Below are positions 1-7,516 of a DNA stretch of 64,000 bases, piece by piece. The notes beneath the pieces were generated by a model. That model was not told the origin of the DNA, did not search any database, and was given only the letters and a program-made list of their open reading frames with translations. The translations under genes were made by a program, and so were the position numbers. The DNA is from Caulobacter radicis (lineage in GTDB: Bacteria; Pseudomonadota; Alphaproteobacteria; Caulobacterales; Caulobacteraceae), in contig NZ_QDKO01000020.1 of the NCBI RefSeq assembly GCF_003094615.1, positions 62,001 to 126,000 of the forward strand, written 5' to 3'. How positions within the stretch are numbered: the first letter of the stretch is position 1; each line of letters starts with the position of its first letter.

Positions 1-819
1 GACGACAAGCTGAAGCTCGGGCTCTCCAGGATCCTCCTCCTGGGCCCCGACCTGCAGATCAAGGCGGCCTTGCATACGGGCGACTTCGGCATGGTCTCGG
101 GCTTGGCGGTGAATCCCCGCACCGGCGAGCTCAACGCGCTGGACCCCTTCGCCCGCAACGTCACCCGCATCGACGCCGAAGGGCTTCGCGTGCCCGGCCA
201 GGCCTCGCTTCTCCCCGGCCGGGGCCTGGGCTCGATGGTGTTCCTGCCCGACGGCGGCGCCCTGGCCGGCGAGCACCTGTCGGGTCAGGCCCCGCCGTTC
301 ACCGGCGAGGGCCGCCTGGTGCGCTTCGACGCCGACGGCCGCGTGACGCGCTTCTATCGCCCCGAGTATCATGGCGGCGTCATGGGCTTCCTGGGCGTCA
401 CTCACCTGACCGTGCTGTCGGACGGCAAGACCGTGGCCTATGTCTCCGAGACCGGCCACACCGTCTATCGATACGACATCGAGGCCGACGCCCAGCTTTC
501 CCCGCTCTATGTGCGCACCGATCCGCCGGGCATGGTGTTCGGCATCGCCGCCACGCCGAACGACGACGTGCTGGTCAGCTGCGGCAACGAGGTGCGCCGC
601 GTGGCCCAGGACGGTTCGGTGCTGCGCGCCTACGCCGTGCCGGAAGGCCGGGGCTGGTCGTTCCTGCGCGTCACCGACGACGGCGCGCACTTCTGGGCCG
701 GCGACTTCTTCTCGGGCCAGCTGGCCAAGATCGCGCTGGACAGCGGCGAGTTGGTCGCCAGCGTCAAGCTCGACATACCGTTCGGCGTGACCTCCATCGT
801 CGAAGCAAAGGTCGCCTGA
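1..819 (+). CDS. SMP-30/gluconolactonase-like beta-propeller protein (5' partial)
   Basis: The reading frame is open from base 1, so the start lies upstream of the window and at least 272 codons are present. The protein shows repeated blade-like segments (SGLAVNPRTGELNALDP, LTVLSDGKTVAYVSETG, VFGIAATPNDDVLVSC) typical of the SMP-30/gluconolaconase/LRE-like six-bladed propeller group, whose members are usually lactonases or esterases with a bound divalent metal. No complete metal site can be traced in the visible part, so the lactonase role is inferred from fold only. The stop is one base before the GTG start of the next gene, which indicates one operon with the hydrolase and Rieske oxygenase that follow. 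Confidence 0.6.
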   Translation, partial: DDKLKLGLSRILLLGPDLQIKAALHTGDFGMVSGLAVNPRTGELNALDPFARNVTRIDAEGLRVPGQASLLPGRGLGSMVFLPDGGALAGEHLSGQAPPFTGEGRLVRFDADGRVTRFYRPEYHGGVMGFLGVTHLTVLSDGKTVAYVSETGHTVYRYDIEADAQLSPLYVRTDPPGMVFGIAATPNDDVLVSCGNEVRRVAQDGSVLRAYAVPEGRGWSFLRVTDDGAHFWAGDFFSGQLAKIALDSGELVASVKLDIPFGVTSIVEAKVA

Positions 820-820
820 G

Positions 821-2032
821 GTGAAAAAGCGCAAGATCCTGCTGATCGGTCTCGGCGCCGTCGTCCTGGCGGGCGCGGCGACCTATGCGACCGCGCCACT
901 CTACTGGAACCGCTATTTCCGCGCCCTGACCGTCAATCCGCTGGAGCCGCCGATCGACTGGTACAAGCCGGTCGCCGTCGTGAAGGGCGCGCCCGCCGCG
1001 GCACTGCCGACGACGACGCCGGAAGCGGCCGGGATCGATCCGGCCGCCCTGGAGGCCGCCTCGGACTACGCGGGCGAGCGCAAGTCCGACGCCCTGATCG
1101 TCGTCAAGGACGGCGCCATCGTCTACGAGCGCTACTGGAACGGCGTGGGCCCCAACACCGTGATGAAGGCCCACTCCTTCACCAAGACCATGACCGGCAT
1201 GCTCATCGGCGCGGCCATCGCCGACGGCAAGATCAAGTCGGTCGACCAGCCGGCCGCCGACTTCATCACCGAGTGGAAGAACGACGAGCGCTCGAAGATC
1301 ACCATTCGCGACCTCTTGCAGATGTCGTCGGGGCTGGAGCCGCCGGACTATTCCTACGCGCCGTGGTCCAGCACCATTCGCACCTTCCTGTCGCCGGACC
1401 TGGCCAAGGACAACCTGGCCCTGAAGGCCGTCCATCCGCCGGGCACGGTGTTTGGCCACCACAACCCCGACCCGGTGGCGCTGAGCGTCATCGTCGAGCG
1501 GGCCACCGGCAAGACCTTCGCCGACTACATGTCGGAAAAGCTGTTCCAGCCGCTGGGCATGCATGACGGCTCGCTGTGGCTGGCCAAGGAAGGCGGCCTG
1601 TCGCATGGCGACTGCTGCATGATCTCGCAGGTCCAGGACTGGATGCGCATCGGCATCATGCTGGCCAACGGCGGGTCGTTCGAGGGCAAGCAGGTGCTGC
1701 CCGCCGAGTACGTCGCGGCCATGAGCGCGCCGGGCAAGGCCAATCCGGGTTACGGCTTCCAGATTTGGCGCGGCCGCCCGTTCGCCAAGAACCGCATCTA
1801 CTCGCCCGAGCGTCCCGACAAGGCCAGCGTCTCGGCCGAGCCGATCGCCGCCGAGGACGCCATCTTCCTGGACGGCTGGGGCAAGCGCCGCCTCTGGATC
1901 GTGCCCTCGCAGAAGCTGGTCGTCCTGCGCGACGGCGTCGACCTCGACGACTGGGACGACACCAAGATACCCAATCTCATTCTTCGCGGTCTGGCGGCCC
2001 CCGCCGCCCCGCAGCCGGAGAAGGCGCCATGA
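821..2032 (+). CDS. Serine hydrolase, class C beta-lactamase/esterase (S12) family
   Basis: A 403-aa protein with GTG start, one base after the preceding stop. Residues 5-27 form a hydrophobic N-terminal segment, either an uncleaved membrane anchor or signal sequence. The S12 nucleophile motif SxxK is seen as SFTK at Ser119-Lys122. The second-motif region reads FGHHNPDPVALS, with His in place of the common Tyr of YxN, and a GWG-type segment lies near the C terminus in place of KTG. The family includes esterases, D-aminopeptidases and 6-aminohexanoate-oligomer hydrolases as well as lactamases. With a Rieske oxygenase next door, an amide- or ester-hydrolysing catabolic role is more likely than antibiotic resistance. 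Its stop overlaps the next ATG (ATGA). Confidence 0.8.
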   Translation: MKKRKILLIGLGAVVLAGAATYATAPLYWNRYFRALTVNPLEPPIDWYKPVAVVKGAPAAALPTTTPEAAGIDPAALEAASDYAGERKSDALIVVKDGAIVYERYWNGVGPNTVMKAHSFTKTMTGMLIGAAIADGKIKSVDQPAADFITEWKNDERSKITIRDLLQMSSGLEPPDYSYAPWSSTIRTFLSPDLAKDNLALKAVHPPGTVFGHHNPDPVALSVIVERATGKTFADYMSEKLFQPLGMHDGSLWLAKEGGLSHGDCCMISQVQDWMRIGIMLANGGSFEGKQVLPAEYVAAMSAPGKANPGYGFQIWRGRPFAKNRIYSPERPDKASVSAEPIAAEDAIFLDGWGKRRLWIVPSQKLVVLRDGVDLDDWDDTKIPNLILRGLAAPAAPQPEKAP

Positions 2033-3204
2033 TCAAGAACCAGTGGTACGTCGCCGAATACAGCGACCAGATTCCGAATGGCGGCCACAAGCGGGTGAAG
2101 ATGCTGGGCCTGGAGTTCGTGGTGTTCCGCGACTCCAAGGGCAAGGTCAGCTGCCTGTCGGACGTCTGCATCCACCGCGGCGCCTCGCTGGGCAGCGGCA
2201 TGGTCGTCGACGACGCCATCGAGTGCCCCTATCACGGCTGGCGCTTCAACGGCGGCGGCAAGTGCGTGAAGATCCCGTCGCAGGAGCCCGGCGTGAAGAT
2301 CCCGCCGCGCGCCAAGGTCGACGCCTATCCGGTGCTGGAAAAGTACGGGATGATCTGGGTGTTCATGGGCGACCTGCCCGAGGCCGAGCGCCCGCCCCTG
2401 CCGCCCTTCCCCGAGTTCGAGGATCCGGCCTGGCGCTGCATCCGCGGCACCTACGAGTGGAAGGCCAACTACGCCCGCATAACCGAGAACGGCATCGACC
2501 CCTCGCACGCGGCGTTCGTACACCCGAGCTTCGGCGACAAGGAAGCGCCGCAGGTGCACGAGTTCACGCTCGAGCAGGACGAATGGTCGGCCTATGCCGA
2601 GCTGAAGTTCGTTCCGCCCGAGTACAAGGGCATGTGGAAGTTCTTCCGCAAGGCCAAGCGCAGCATGGTCACCGTCCGTAACGGCTTCCACGTCTCGGGC
2701 GCCCACGTGCGCATCCAGATCCGCCCGACGCCGACCTGGTCGACGGTGATCTTCGACGTCAACACGCCGATCGACGAGACCACCACGATCACCCGCTGGA
2801 TCATGGCCCGCAACTTCCTGACCCAGAAGATCTGGGACGGCGACAGCCGCCGCCGCACCCTGCGCATCTTCGAGCAGGACCGCGTGATCATGGAGAAGGT
2901 CTGCCCCGAGCTGCTGCCCGTCTACCTGCACGAGGAAGTCAGCGTGAAGTCGGACGGCATCATGGTGGCTTGGCGCAACAAGCGCCGCGAGCTGATCGAG
3001 AAGGGCTGGGCGCTGGACGTCGACGCCATGGAGCGCGACGTGCAGGGCAAGCGGGCGATGGTGATCCCCTCGCCGGACCGCGCCGATCCGAAGGAGGCCA
3101 AGGATTTCCTGCTCAAGACCGTGCCGCTGGTCGACGGCGAGCGGGTGCGGGCCGAGGCCCTGAAACAGCGCCACGGCGGCTCCGCGCCGGCCGCGGCCGA
3201 ATAG
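2029..3204 (+). CDS. Rieske non-haem iron oxygenase, alpha subunit (ring-hydroxylating/demethylase type)
   Basis: A 391-aa protein starting at the ATG that overlaps the previous stop by 4 nt. The Rieske [2Fe-2S] ligands are Cys47 and His49 (CIHRG) and Cys66 and His69 (CPYHGW). The mononuclear iron centre follows in ENGIDPSHAAFVH, with His160 and His165 as ligands and Asp157 in the usual bridging position. Size and layout match single-component alpha subunits such as vanillate demethylase or phenoxybenzoate dioxygenase. They hydroxylate or demethylate small molecules with electrons from a separate reductase. No reductase or ferredoxin gene is in the window, so the partner must be elsewhere. 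The substrate cannot be told from sequence. Confidence 0.9.
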   Translation: MIKNQWYVAEYSDQIPNGGHKRVKMLGLEFVVFRDSKGKVSCLSDVCIHRGASLGSGMVVDDAIECPYHGWRFNGGGKCVKIPSQEPGVKIPPRAKVDAYPVLEKYGMIWVFMGDLPEAERPPLPPFPEFEDPAWRCIRGTYEWKANYARITENGIDPSHAAFVHPSFGDKEAPQVHEFTLEQDEWSAYAELKFVPPEYKGMWKFFRKAKRSMVTVRNGFHVSGAHVRIQIRPTPTWSTVIFDVNTPIDETTTITRWIMARNFLTQKIWDGDSRRRTLRIFEQDRVIMEKVCPELLPVYLHEEVSVKSDGIMVAWRNKRRELIEKGWALDVDAMERDVQGKRAMVIPSPDRADPKEAKDFLLKTVPLVDGERVRAEALKQRHGGSAPAAAE

Positions 3205-3218
3205 CGGGAGCGACGCGC

Positions 3219-3632
3219 ATGAGACCGAGCATCCTCGTCCTCGTCGCCGCGCTGGCCGTCACGGGGGCTGCCCACGCAGCCTCCGTGGAGGTCAAGGTTT
3301 CGGGGCTCCAGAACACCAAGGGCCAGGTCGTGGTGTCTGCCTGCGACAAGGCCACGTTCCTGAAGACCTGCCCCTACAACGTGAAGGTCCCGGCCGCCTC
3401 GGGCGGGGTGAGCGCCAAGTTCGCCAGCCTGCCGGCCGGCCGCTGGTCGTTCCTGGCCTTCCACGACCAGGACGGCGACGGCGTGATGAAGAAGACCGCG
3501 CTTGGCCTGCCCGCCGACGGCGTGGGCCTGTCGCGCGATCCCAAGGCCCGCTTCGGCCCGCCGAAGTTCGAGGACTCGGCGGTCGACGTCGGCGCCGACG
3601 GCGCGAGCGTCGCGGTGGGGCTTAAGTACTAG
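3219..3632 (+). CDS. DUF2141 secreted protein
   Basis: A 137-aa protein. The ATG at 3219 follows a GGGAG ribosome-binding site 15 nt after the Rieske stop, so it belongs to the same operon. Residues 1-20 are a cleavable signal peptide ending AHA-AS. The mature part has the DUF2141 pattern: a beta-rich domain with an HDQDGDG acidic loop, then GLPADGVGLSRDP. Family members are small periplasmic proteins of unknown function. The acidic loop suggests metal binding, but this has not been shown for the family. Confidence 0.8.
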   Translation: MRPSILVLVAALAVTGAAHAASVEVKVSGLQNTKGQVVVSACDKATFLKTCPYNVKVPAASGGVSAKFASLPAGRWSFLAFHDQDGDGVMKKTALGLPADGVGLSRDPKARFGPPKFEDSAVDVGADGASVAVGLKY

Positions 3633-3651
3633 GCGAAAGCCTGACGCAACA

Positions 3652-3778
3652 GGAACCTCCCCCTCTGGGGGAGGCGAAGCGATCGGTGGGGGGCGTGACT
3701 GCTGAACTTCCACCACAGCGGCAGCTGAAAACGTCCCCCCACCGGCCTTCGGCCGCCTCCCCCCACAGGGGGAGGTTC
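3652..3778. repeat. Imperfect inverted intergenic repeat (CCTCCCCC...GGGGGAGG family), copy 1
   Basis: Between convergent genes. Each end is itself a hairpin (AACCTCCCCCTCTGGGGGAG at 3654-3673 and the CCTCCCCCC...GGGGGAGGTT end), with GATCGGTGGGGGG on the left facing CCCCCCACCGGCC on the right, so the whole block can fold back on itself. A second copy lies at 43592-43721, also between convergent genes. It may help terminate both transcripts, but there is no T-run. Confidence 0.8.
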
Positions 3779-3780
3779 TT

Positions 3781-4695
3781 CTAAACCGGAAACCCTCCGG
3801 CCTTCGACACCATGCCCGGCAGGGCCGGCGCGCCCAGCACGCCCTTGAGCCAGCTCGCCGTATCGATCAGCGAAGGCAGGTCCAGCCCCGTCGCCACGCC
3901 CATCCGCGCGAACATGTAGGCCAGGTCCTCGGTCGGCACGTTGCCGGTCGCGGCCGGGGCGAAGGGGCAGCCGCCGATGCCGCCGATCGAGGCGTCGAGA
4001 CTGGCCACGCCCGAGCGCCAGGCGGCGAAGGCGTTGGCCAGGCCCGTGTTGCGGGTGTTGTGGAAGTGGGCGCGCAGCACCGCGCCAGGCGCCACGGCGC
4101 GGACCGCGCCGAAGCGGGTCTCGACCGACAGCGGATCGCCCACGCCGATGGTGTCGGCCAGGGTGATCTCGGCGACCCCGTAGTCGGCCAGTTCGGCGGC
4201 GATGCGCGCCACGTGCTCCACCGCCACCTCGCCCTCGAACGGACAGCCGAAGGCCGCGGCGATGGTGACGCCCAGCTTCAGCCCGGCCTGGCGCGCGACC
4301 TGCGGCGCCTCGGAGATCTGCCGCAGGGTCTCGGTGATCGGGACGCCCTGGTTGCGGGCGTTGAAGGTCTCGCTGGCCACCACCACGAAATTGACCTCGT
4401 CGACGTCGGCGGCGATGGCGCGGTCCAGGCCCCGGCGGTTGAGAACCAGCCCGATCAGCGACACGCCCCCCGCCCGCAGGTCCTGCTGGCCGCGCAGGCG
4501 AGCCATCACCTCGTCGGCGTCGGCCATCTGCGGCACGGCGCGCGGATTGACGAAGCTGACCGCCTCGACCCGCCGGGCGCCGGCCTTGACCGCCTTCAGC
4601 ACCAGGGCGGCCTTGTCGCCGGCCGAGACCATCGTCTTTTCGTTCTGCAGGCCGTCGCGGGGCGACACCTCGACGATCTCGATGCGGGTGGTCAT
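3781..4695 (-). CDS. Hydroxymethylglutaryl-CoA lyase family protein
   Basis: A 304-aa protein. The ATG at 4695 (MTTRIEIVEVSPRDGLQNEK) was chosen because the family domain begins at once. The open frame runs further upstream but only through low-complexity Arg/Ala-rich sequence. HMG-CoA-lyase features are the N-terminal SPRDGLQNE substrate/metal segment, the HFHNTRN metal-binding HxH, and the GIGGCPFAPAATGN signature with its catalytic-loop cysteine. Length equals that of typical HMG-CoA lyases. The enzyme splits HMG-CoA, or a similar 3-hydroxyacyl-CoA, to acetyl-CoA and a keto acid in the cytoplasm. It is divergent from the TBDR gene. A class III CoA-transferase downstream could supply its CoA-ester substrate. 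Confidence 0.85.
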   Translation of the reverse strand: MTTRIEIVEVSPRDGLQNEKTMVSAGDKAALVLKAVKAGARRVEAVSFVNPRAVPQMADADEVMARLRGQQDLRAGGVSLIGLVLNRRGLDRAIAADVDEVNFVVVASETFNARNQGVPITETLRQISEAPQVARQAGLKLGVTIAAAFGCPFEGEVAVEHVARIAAELADYGVAEITLADTIGVGDPLSVETRFGAVRAVAPGAVLRAHFHNTRNTGLANAFAAWRSGVASLDASIGGIGGCPFAPAATGNVPTEDLAYMFARMGVATGLDLPSLIDTASWLKGVLGAPALPGMVSKAGGFPV

Positions 4696-4876
4696 GGCGC
4701 GAACTCCTGAGACGCCCGCGCGGCGGGCAGGCATGGCGCGCGAGGATGCGTGGCGGCGCCTCCAAAGCCAGCGCCCCGCCCCCGGCGCCCGACAGGCGGG
4801 GAGCGCGCGCGACCACGCGGCGAACATCGGTATGCGGCGCAAGCTCCGCCCCGATCACTGGAGGGGAGCCTGATCG

Positions 4877-7360
4877 ATGCACACCAACAAAACCACCGCC
4901 CTGCTGGGCGTATCTCTGCTGGCCCTGAGCTGGACCACCGCCGCGTCCGCGCAGGAGACGCCCACCGCCGTCGACGAGGTGATGGTCACCGCGCGCCAGC
5001 GGGCCGAGAACCTGCGCGACGTGCCCGCCGCCGTCTCGGCGCTGAGCCAGTCGACGCTGGAGGCCGCCGGCGTCGCCCGCGCCGCCGACTTCGTCGCCCT
5101 GACGCCCGGCGTCAGCCTGGTGCAGGCCGCCGAACAGGGCGACGCCCAGGTCAATATCCGCGGCGTCAACGGCGCCCGCGACGCCCAGGCCTCGTTCGCC
5201 TTCGTCGTCGACGGCGTGCAGATGGCCAACCCGGCCGCCTTCAACCGCGAGTTCTCCGACCTGCGCCAGATCGAGGTGGTGAAGGGCCCGCAGGGCGCGG
5301 TCTACGGGCGCAACGCCGCCGCCGGCGCGATCATCGTCTCGACCGTCGAACCGGGCGAGACCTTCGAGGGCGCGGGCAAGATCAGCGTCGGCAACCGCGA
5401 CAGCTTTTCCGGCGACATCCGCGTGGCCGGGCCGCTCAGCGAGCGGATCTCGGGCAGCCTCTCGGCTGATTTCCGCAAGACCGACGGCTTCTGGGGCAGC
5501 GATTTCGGCGGCGGCGCGGTCGACCGCTTCGAAGGCTACAATCTGAACGGCCGCCTCGTGGCGCGACTGGACGAGAAGACCAAGCTGGACCTCAAGGCCC
5601 GCTACGGCGAGGTGACCGCCGGCTCGATCGCCTACAACGCCGTCTTCGCCCTGCCCGCCTTCGCCTCGGTGCTGGCCACGCCCTCCTACTACGAGGACGT
5701 CAACGACCACCGCTTCGCCTTCCAGAACAACGTGCCGCACACCAACGAGCAGCAGGCGCTGGAGGTCTCGGCCAAGCTGGAGCGTGACTTGGGCTTCGCC
5801 ACCCTGACGGCCTGGACCCTCTATTCCGACATCGACAACGACCTGGTCGCCGACGGGACCTCGGCCTCGTTCGGCTTCTTCAACGCCAGCGCCGCCTGCG
5901 CCGCCTCGATCGCCAACCTGACCGCCAAGGGGATCACCCTGCCCGCGCCGCAGTACCTGGCGCCGACGGCGGCGGGCTCGTTCTTCGGGCCCTACACGCC
6001 GACCGCCTGCGACGGCTACCAGTACCAGAAGCGCGACCAGAGCGACGTCTCGGGCGAGCTGCGGCTGACCTCGCGCTCGGACCAGCCGCTGCGCTGGATG
6101 GTCGGCGCCTACGCCCTGCGCATCGACCGCGAGGTGGGCGTGGCCACCGGCCTGGACGGCGGCGGCGAGGTTCCGCGCGCGCTCTACGTGCCCGCCGCCT
6201 CGGCCTATTCGACCGAGCAGCTCTATTGGGACGACTTCCGCAGCGACGTGGCCGCCGTGTTCGGCCAGCTGGCCTATGACATCACGCCCGGCCTCGAGGG
6301 CTCGCTGGCCCTGCGCTACGACCGGGAGGAGCGCAAGGTGCACAACCTCGTGCCGACGACCGCGCGCACCAAATACATCGACTTCAACGGCCCGCCATAC
6401 ACCGGCGGCGCGGCCCTGAACCCTGGCCTGGACACCACGATCAATCCCGGCGGCATCAAGGACCAGAAGAAGACCTACGACCAGGTCCAGCCCAAGATCG
6501 CCCTGCGCTGGAAAGCCAGCGACGACTGGACGCTGTATGGCGACTGGGGCGTCGGCTTCAAGTCGGGCGGCTTCAACAGCCAGGGCAGCGCCGCCACGGT
6601 GAACCTGTTCGTCAATCCGGTGCGCACGGCGGCCGGCTACAAGCCGGTGAGCATCCGCGACGACTTCGACAAGGAGGTCTCCAGCAGCTTCGAGATCGGG
6701 GCCAAGGGCCGGATGCTCGACGGCCGCCTGACCATCGACGCGGCCGCCTACCACACCGACGTCGACGACATGCAGTTCTTCGAGTTCTTCGTCGGCCCGT
6801 TCGGCCTGCTGCGGGTGGTGTCCAATATCGACGAGGTGCGCATCAAGGGCGCGGAGCTGGGCCTGCGCTACAGGGCAAGCTCGCGCCTGACGCTGGAGGC
6901 CTCGGGCGCCTATACCGACAGCGAGATCCGCAAGAACAGCGTGCGGCCCGACACCATCGGCAACGAGTCGCCCTACACGCCGCGCTACACCTGGAACCTG
7001 GCGGCCGACTACGTCCATCCGCTGCCCGACAACCTCGCCCTGCGCCTGCGGGCCGACGTGCGCGGCACGGGACCGACCTGGTTCCACGTCGTCCAGGACC
7101 AGGACGCGCCCACGGTCTTCGAGCTGAGCTACGGCGCGCTGGGCCGGGCCAACTACGCCAAGAGCCGCCGCGACGCCTACACCACGCTCGACCTGCGGGC
7201 CGGCCTGGAAGCGGATGCCTGGAGCGTCACCGCCTTCGGCAAGAACGTCACGGGCGAGAAGTACCTGACCGAGGTGATCCCCGCGCCGGAGTTCGGCGGC
7301 GCCTTCGCCTCGCCCGCCGCTGGCGCGACCTTCGGCGTCGAACTCGCCGTGAAGTTCTGA
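4877..7360 (+). CDS. TonB-dependent outer-membrane receptor
   Basis: An 827-aa protein with a strong ribosome-binding site (GGAGGGGAG, 4860-4868). Residues 1-26 are a signal peptide ending ASAQ. A TonB-box-like VDEVMVTARQR segment follows, then a plug domain (residues ~45-155, with VNIRG and IEVVKGPQGAVYGRN) and a 22-strand barrel ending in VELAVKF, with the terminal aromatic residue usual for outer-membrane proteins. There is no STN signalling domain, so this receptor is not expected to signal through FecIR. The layout is that of the IroN/CirA-like and sphingomonad/caulobacter catabolite receptors. Lying between HMG-CoA lyase and the hydantoinase genes, it probably imports the pathway's substrate. 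Confidence 0.93.
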   Translation: MHTNKTTALLGVSLLALSWTTAASAQETPTAVDEVMVTARQRAENLRDVPAAVSALSQSTLEAAGVARAADFVALTPGVSLVQAAEQGDAQVNIRGVNGARDAQASFAFVVDGVQMANPAAFNREFSDLRQIEVVKGPQGAVYGRNAAAGAIIVSTVEPGETFEGAGKISVGNRDSFSGDIRVAGPLSERISGSLSADFRKTDGFWGSDFGGGAVDRFEGYNLNGRLVARLDEKTKLDLKARYGEVTAGSIAYNAVFALPAFASVLATPSYYEDVNDHRFAFQNNVPHTNEQQALEVSAKLERDLGFATLTAWTLYSDIDNDLVADGTSASFGFFNASAACAASIANLTAKGITLPAPQYLAPTAAGSFFGPYTPTACDGYQYQKRDQSDVSGELRLTSRSDQPLRWMVGAYALRIDREVGVATGLDGGGEVPRALYVPAASAYSTEQLYWDDFRSDVAAVFGQLAYDITPGLEGSLALRYDREERKVHNLVPTTARTKYIDFNGPPYTGGAALNPGLDTTINPGGIKDQKKTYDQVQPKIALRWKASDDWTLYGDWGVGFKSGGFNSQGSAATVNLFVNPVRTAAGYKPVSIRDDFDKEVSSSFEIGAKGRMLDGRLTIDAAAYHTDVDDMQFFEFFVGPFGLLRVVSNIDEVRIKGAELGLRYRASSRLTLEASGAYTDSEIRKNSVRPDTIGNESPYTPRYTWNLAADYVHPLPDNLALRLRADVRGTGPTWFHVVQDQDAPTVFELSYGALGRANYAKSRRDAYTTLDLRAGLEADAWSVTAFGKNVTGEKYLTEVIPAPEFGGAFASPAAGATFGVELAVKF

Positions 7361-7399
7361 CGACAGAACAGGCGGCGCCCGCACAGCGGTGAAACCCCT

Positions 7400-7432
7400 C
7401 CCCCGATCCGGCGCGCGCCGCCCGATCGGGGG
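7400..7432. other. Stem-loop after the TBDR gene
   Basis: CCCCCGATC (7400-7408) pairs perfectly with GATCGGGGG (7424-7432). The loop contains a second GC-only palindrome, CGGCGCGCGCCG. No T-run follows, so this is either a weak terminator or a 3'-end-protecting hairpin. Confidence 0.55.
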
Positions 7433-7465
7433 AATGTCGCCCCATAGGCGTCGCGCCGTCGCACT

Positions 7466-7490
7466 TGGGGGGAGTCGCCCTGGGGGGAGT
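7466..7490 (+). promoter_or_regulatory. Tandem G-rich decamers in the hyuA leader
   Basis: TGGGGGGAGT occurs twice (7466-7475 and 7481-7490), 15 nt apart, 27-51 nt upstream of the hyuA ATG and separate from its own ribosome-binding site (AGAGG, 7506-7510). The nonamer TGGGGGGAG is exactly complementary to CTCCCCCCA, which sits in both loops of the candidate small RNA at 51842-51936. That link is inference. Confidence 0.4.
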
Positions 7491-7516
7491 TGGCGCGCCA
7501 GCAATAGAGGCTGACG

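Noticed and set aside
821..2032. Antibiotic-resistance beta-lactamase
   Set aside because: Only the SxxK motif is typical; the YxN and KTG motifs are altered and the gene lies in a catabolic operon, so an esterase/amidase role is more likely.
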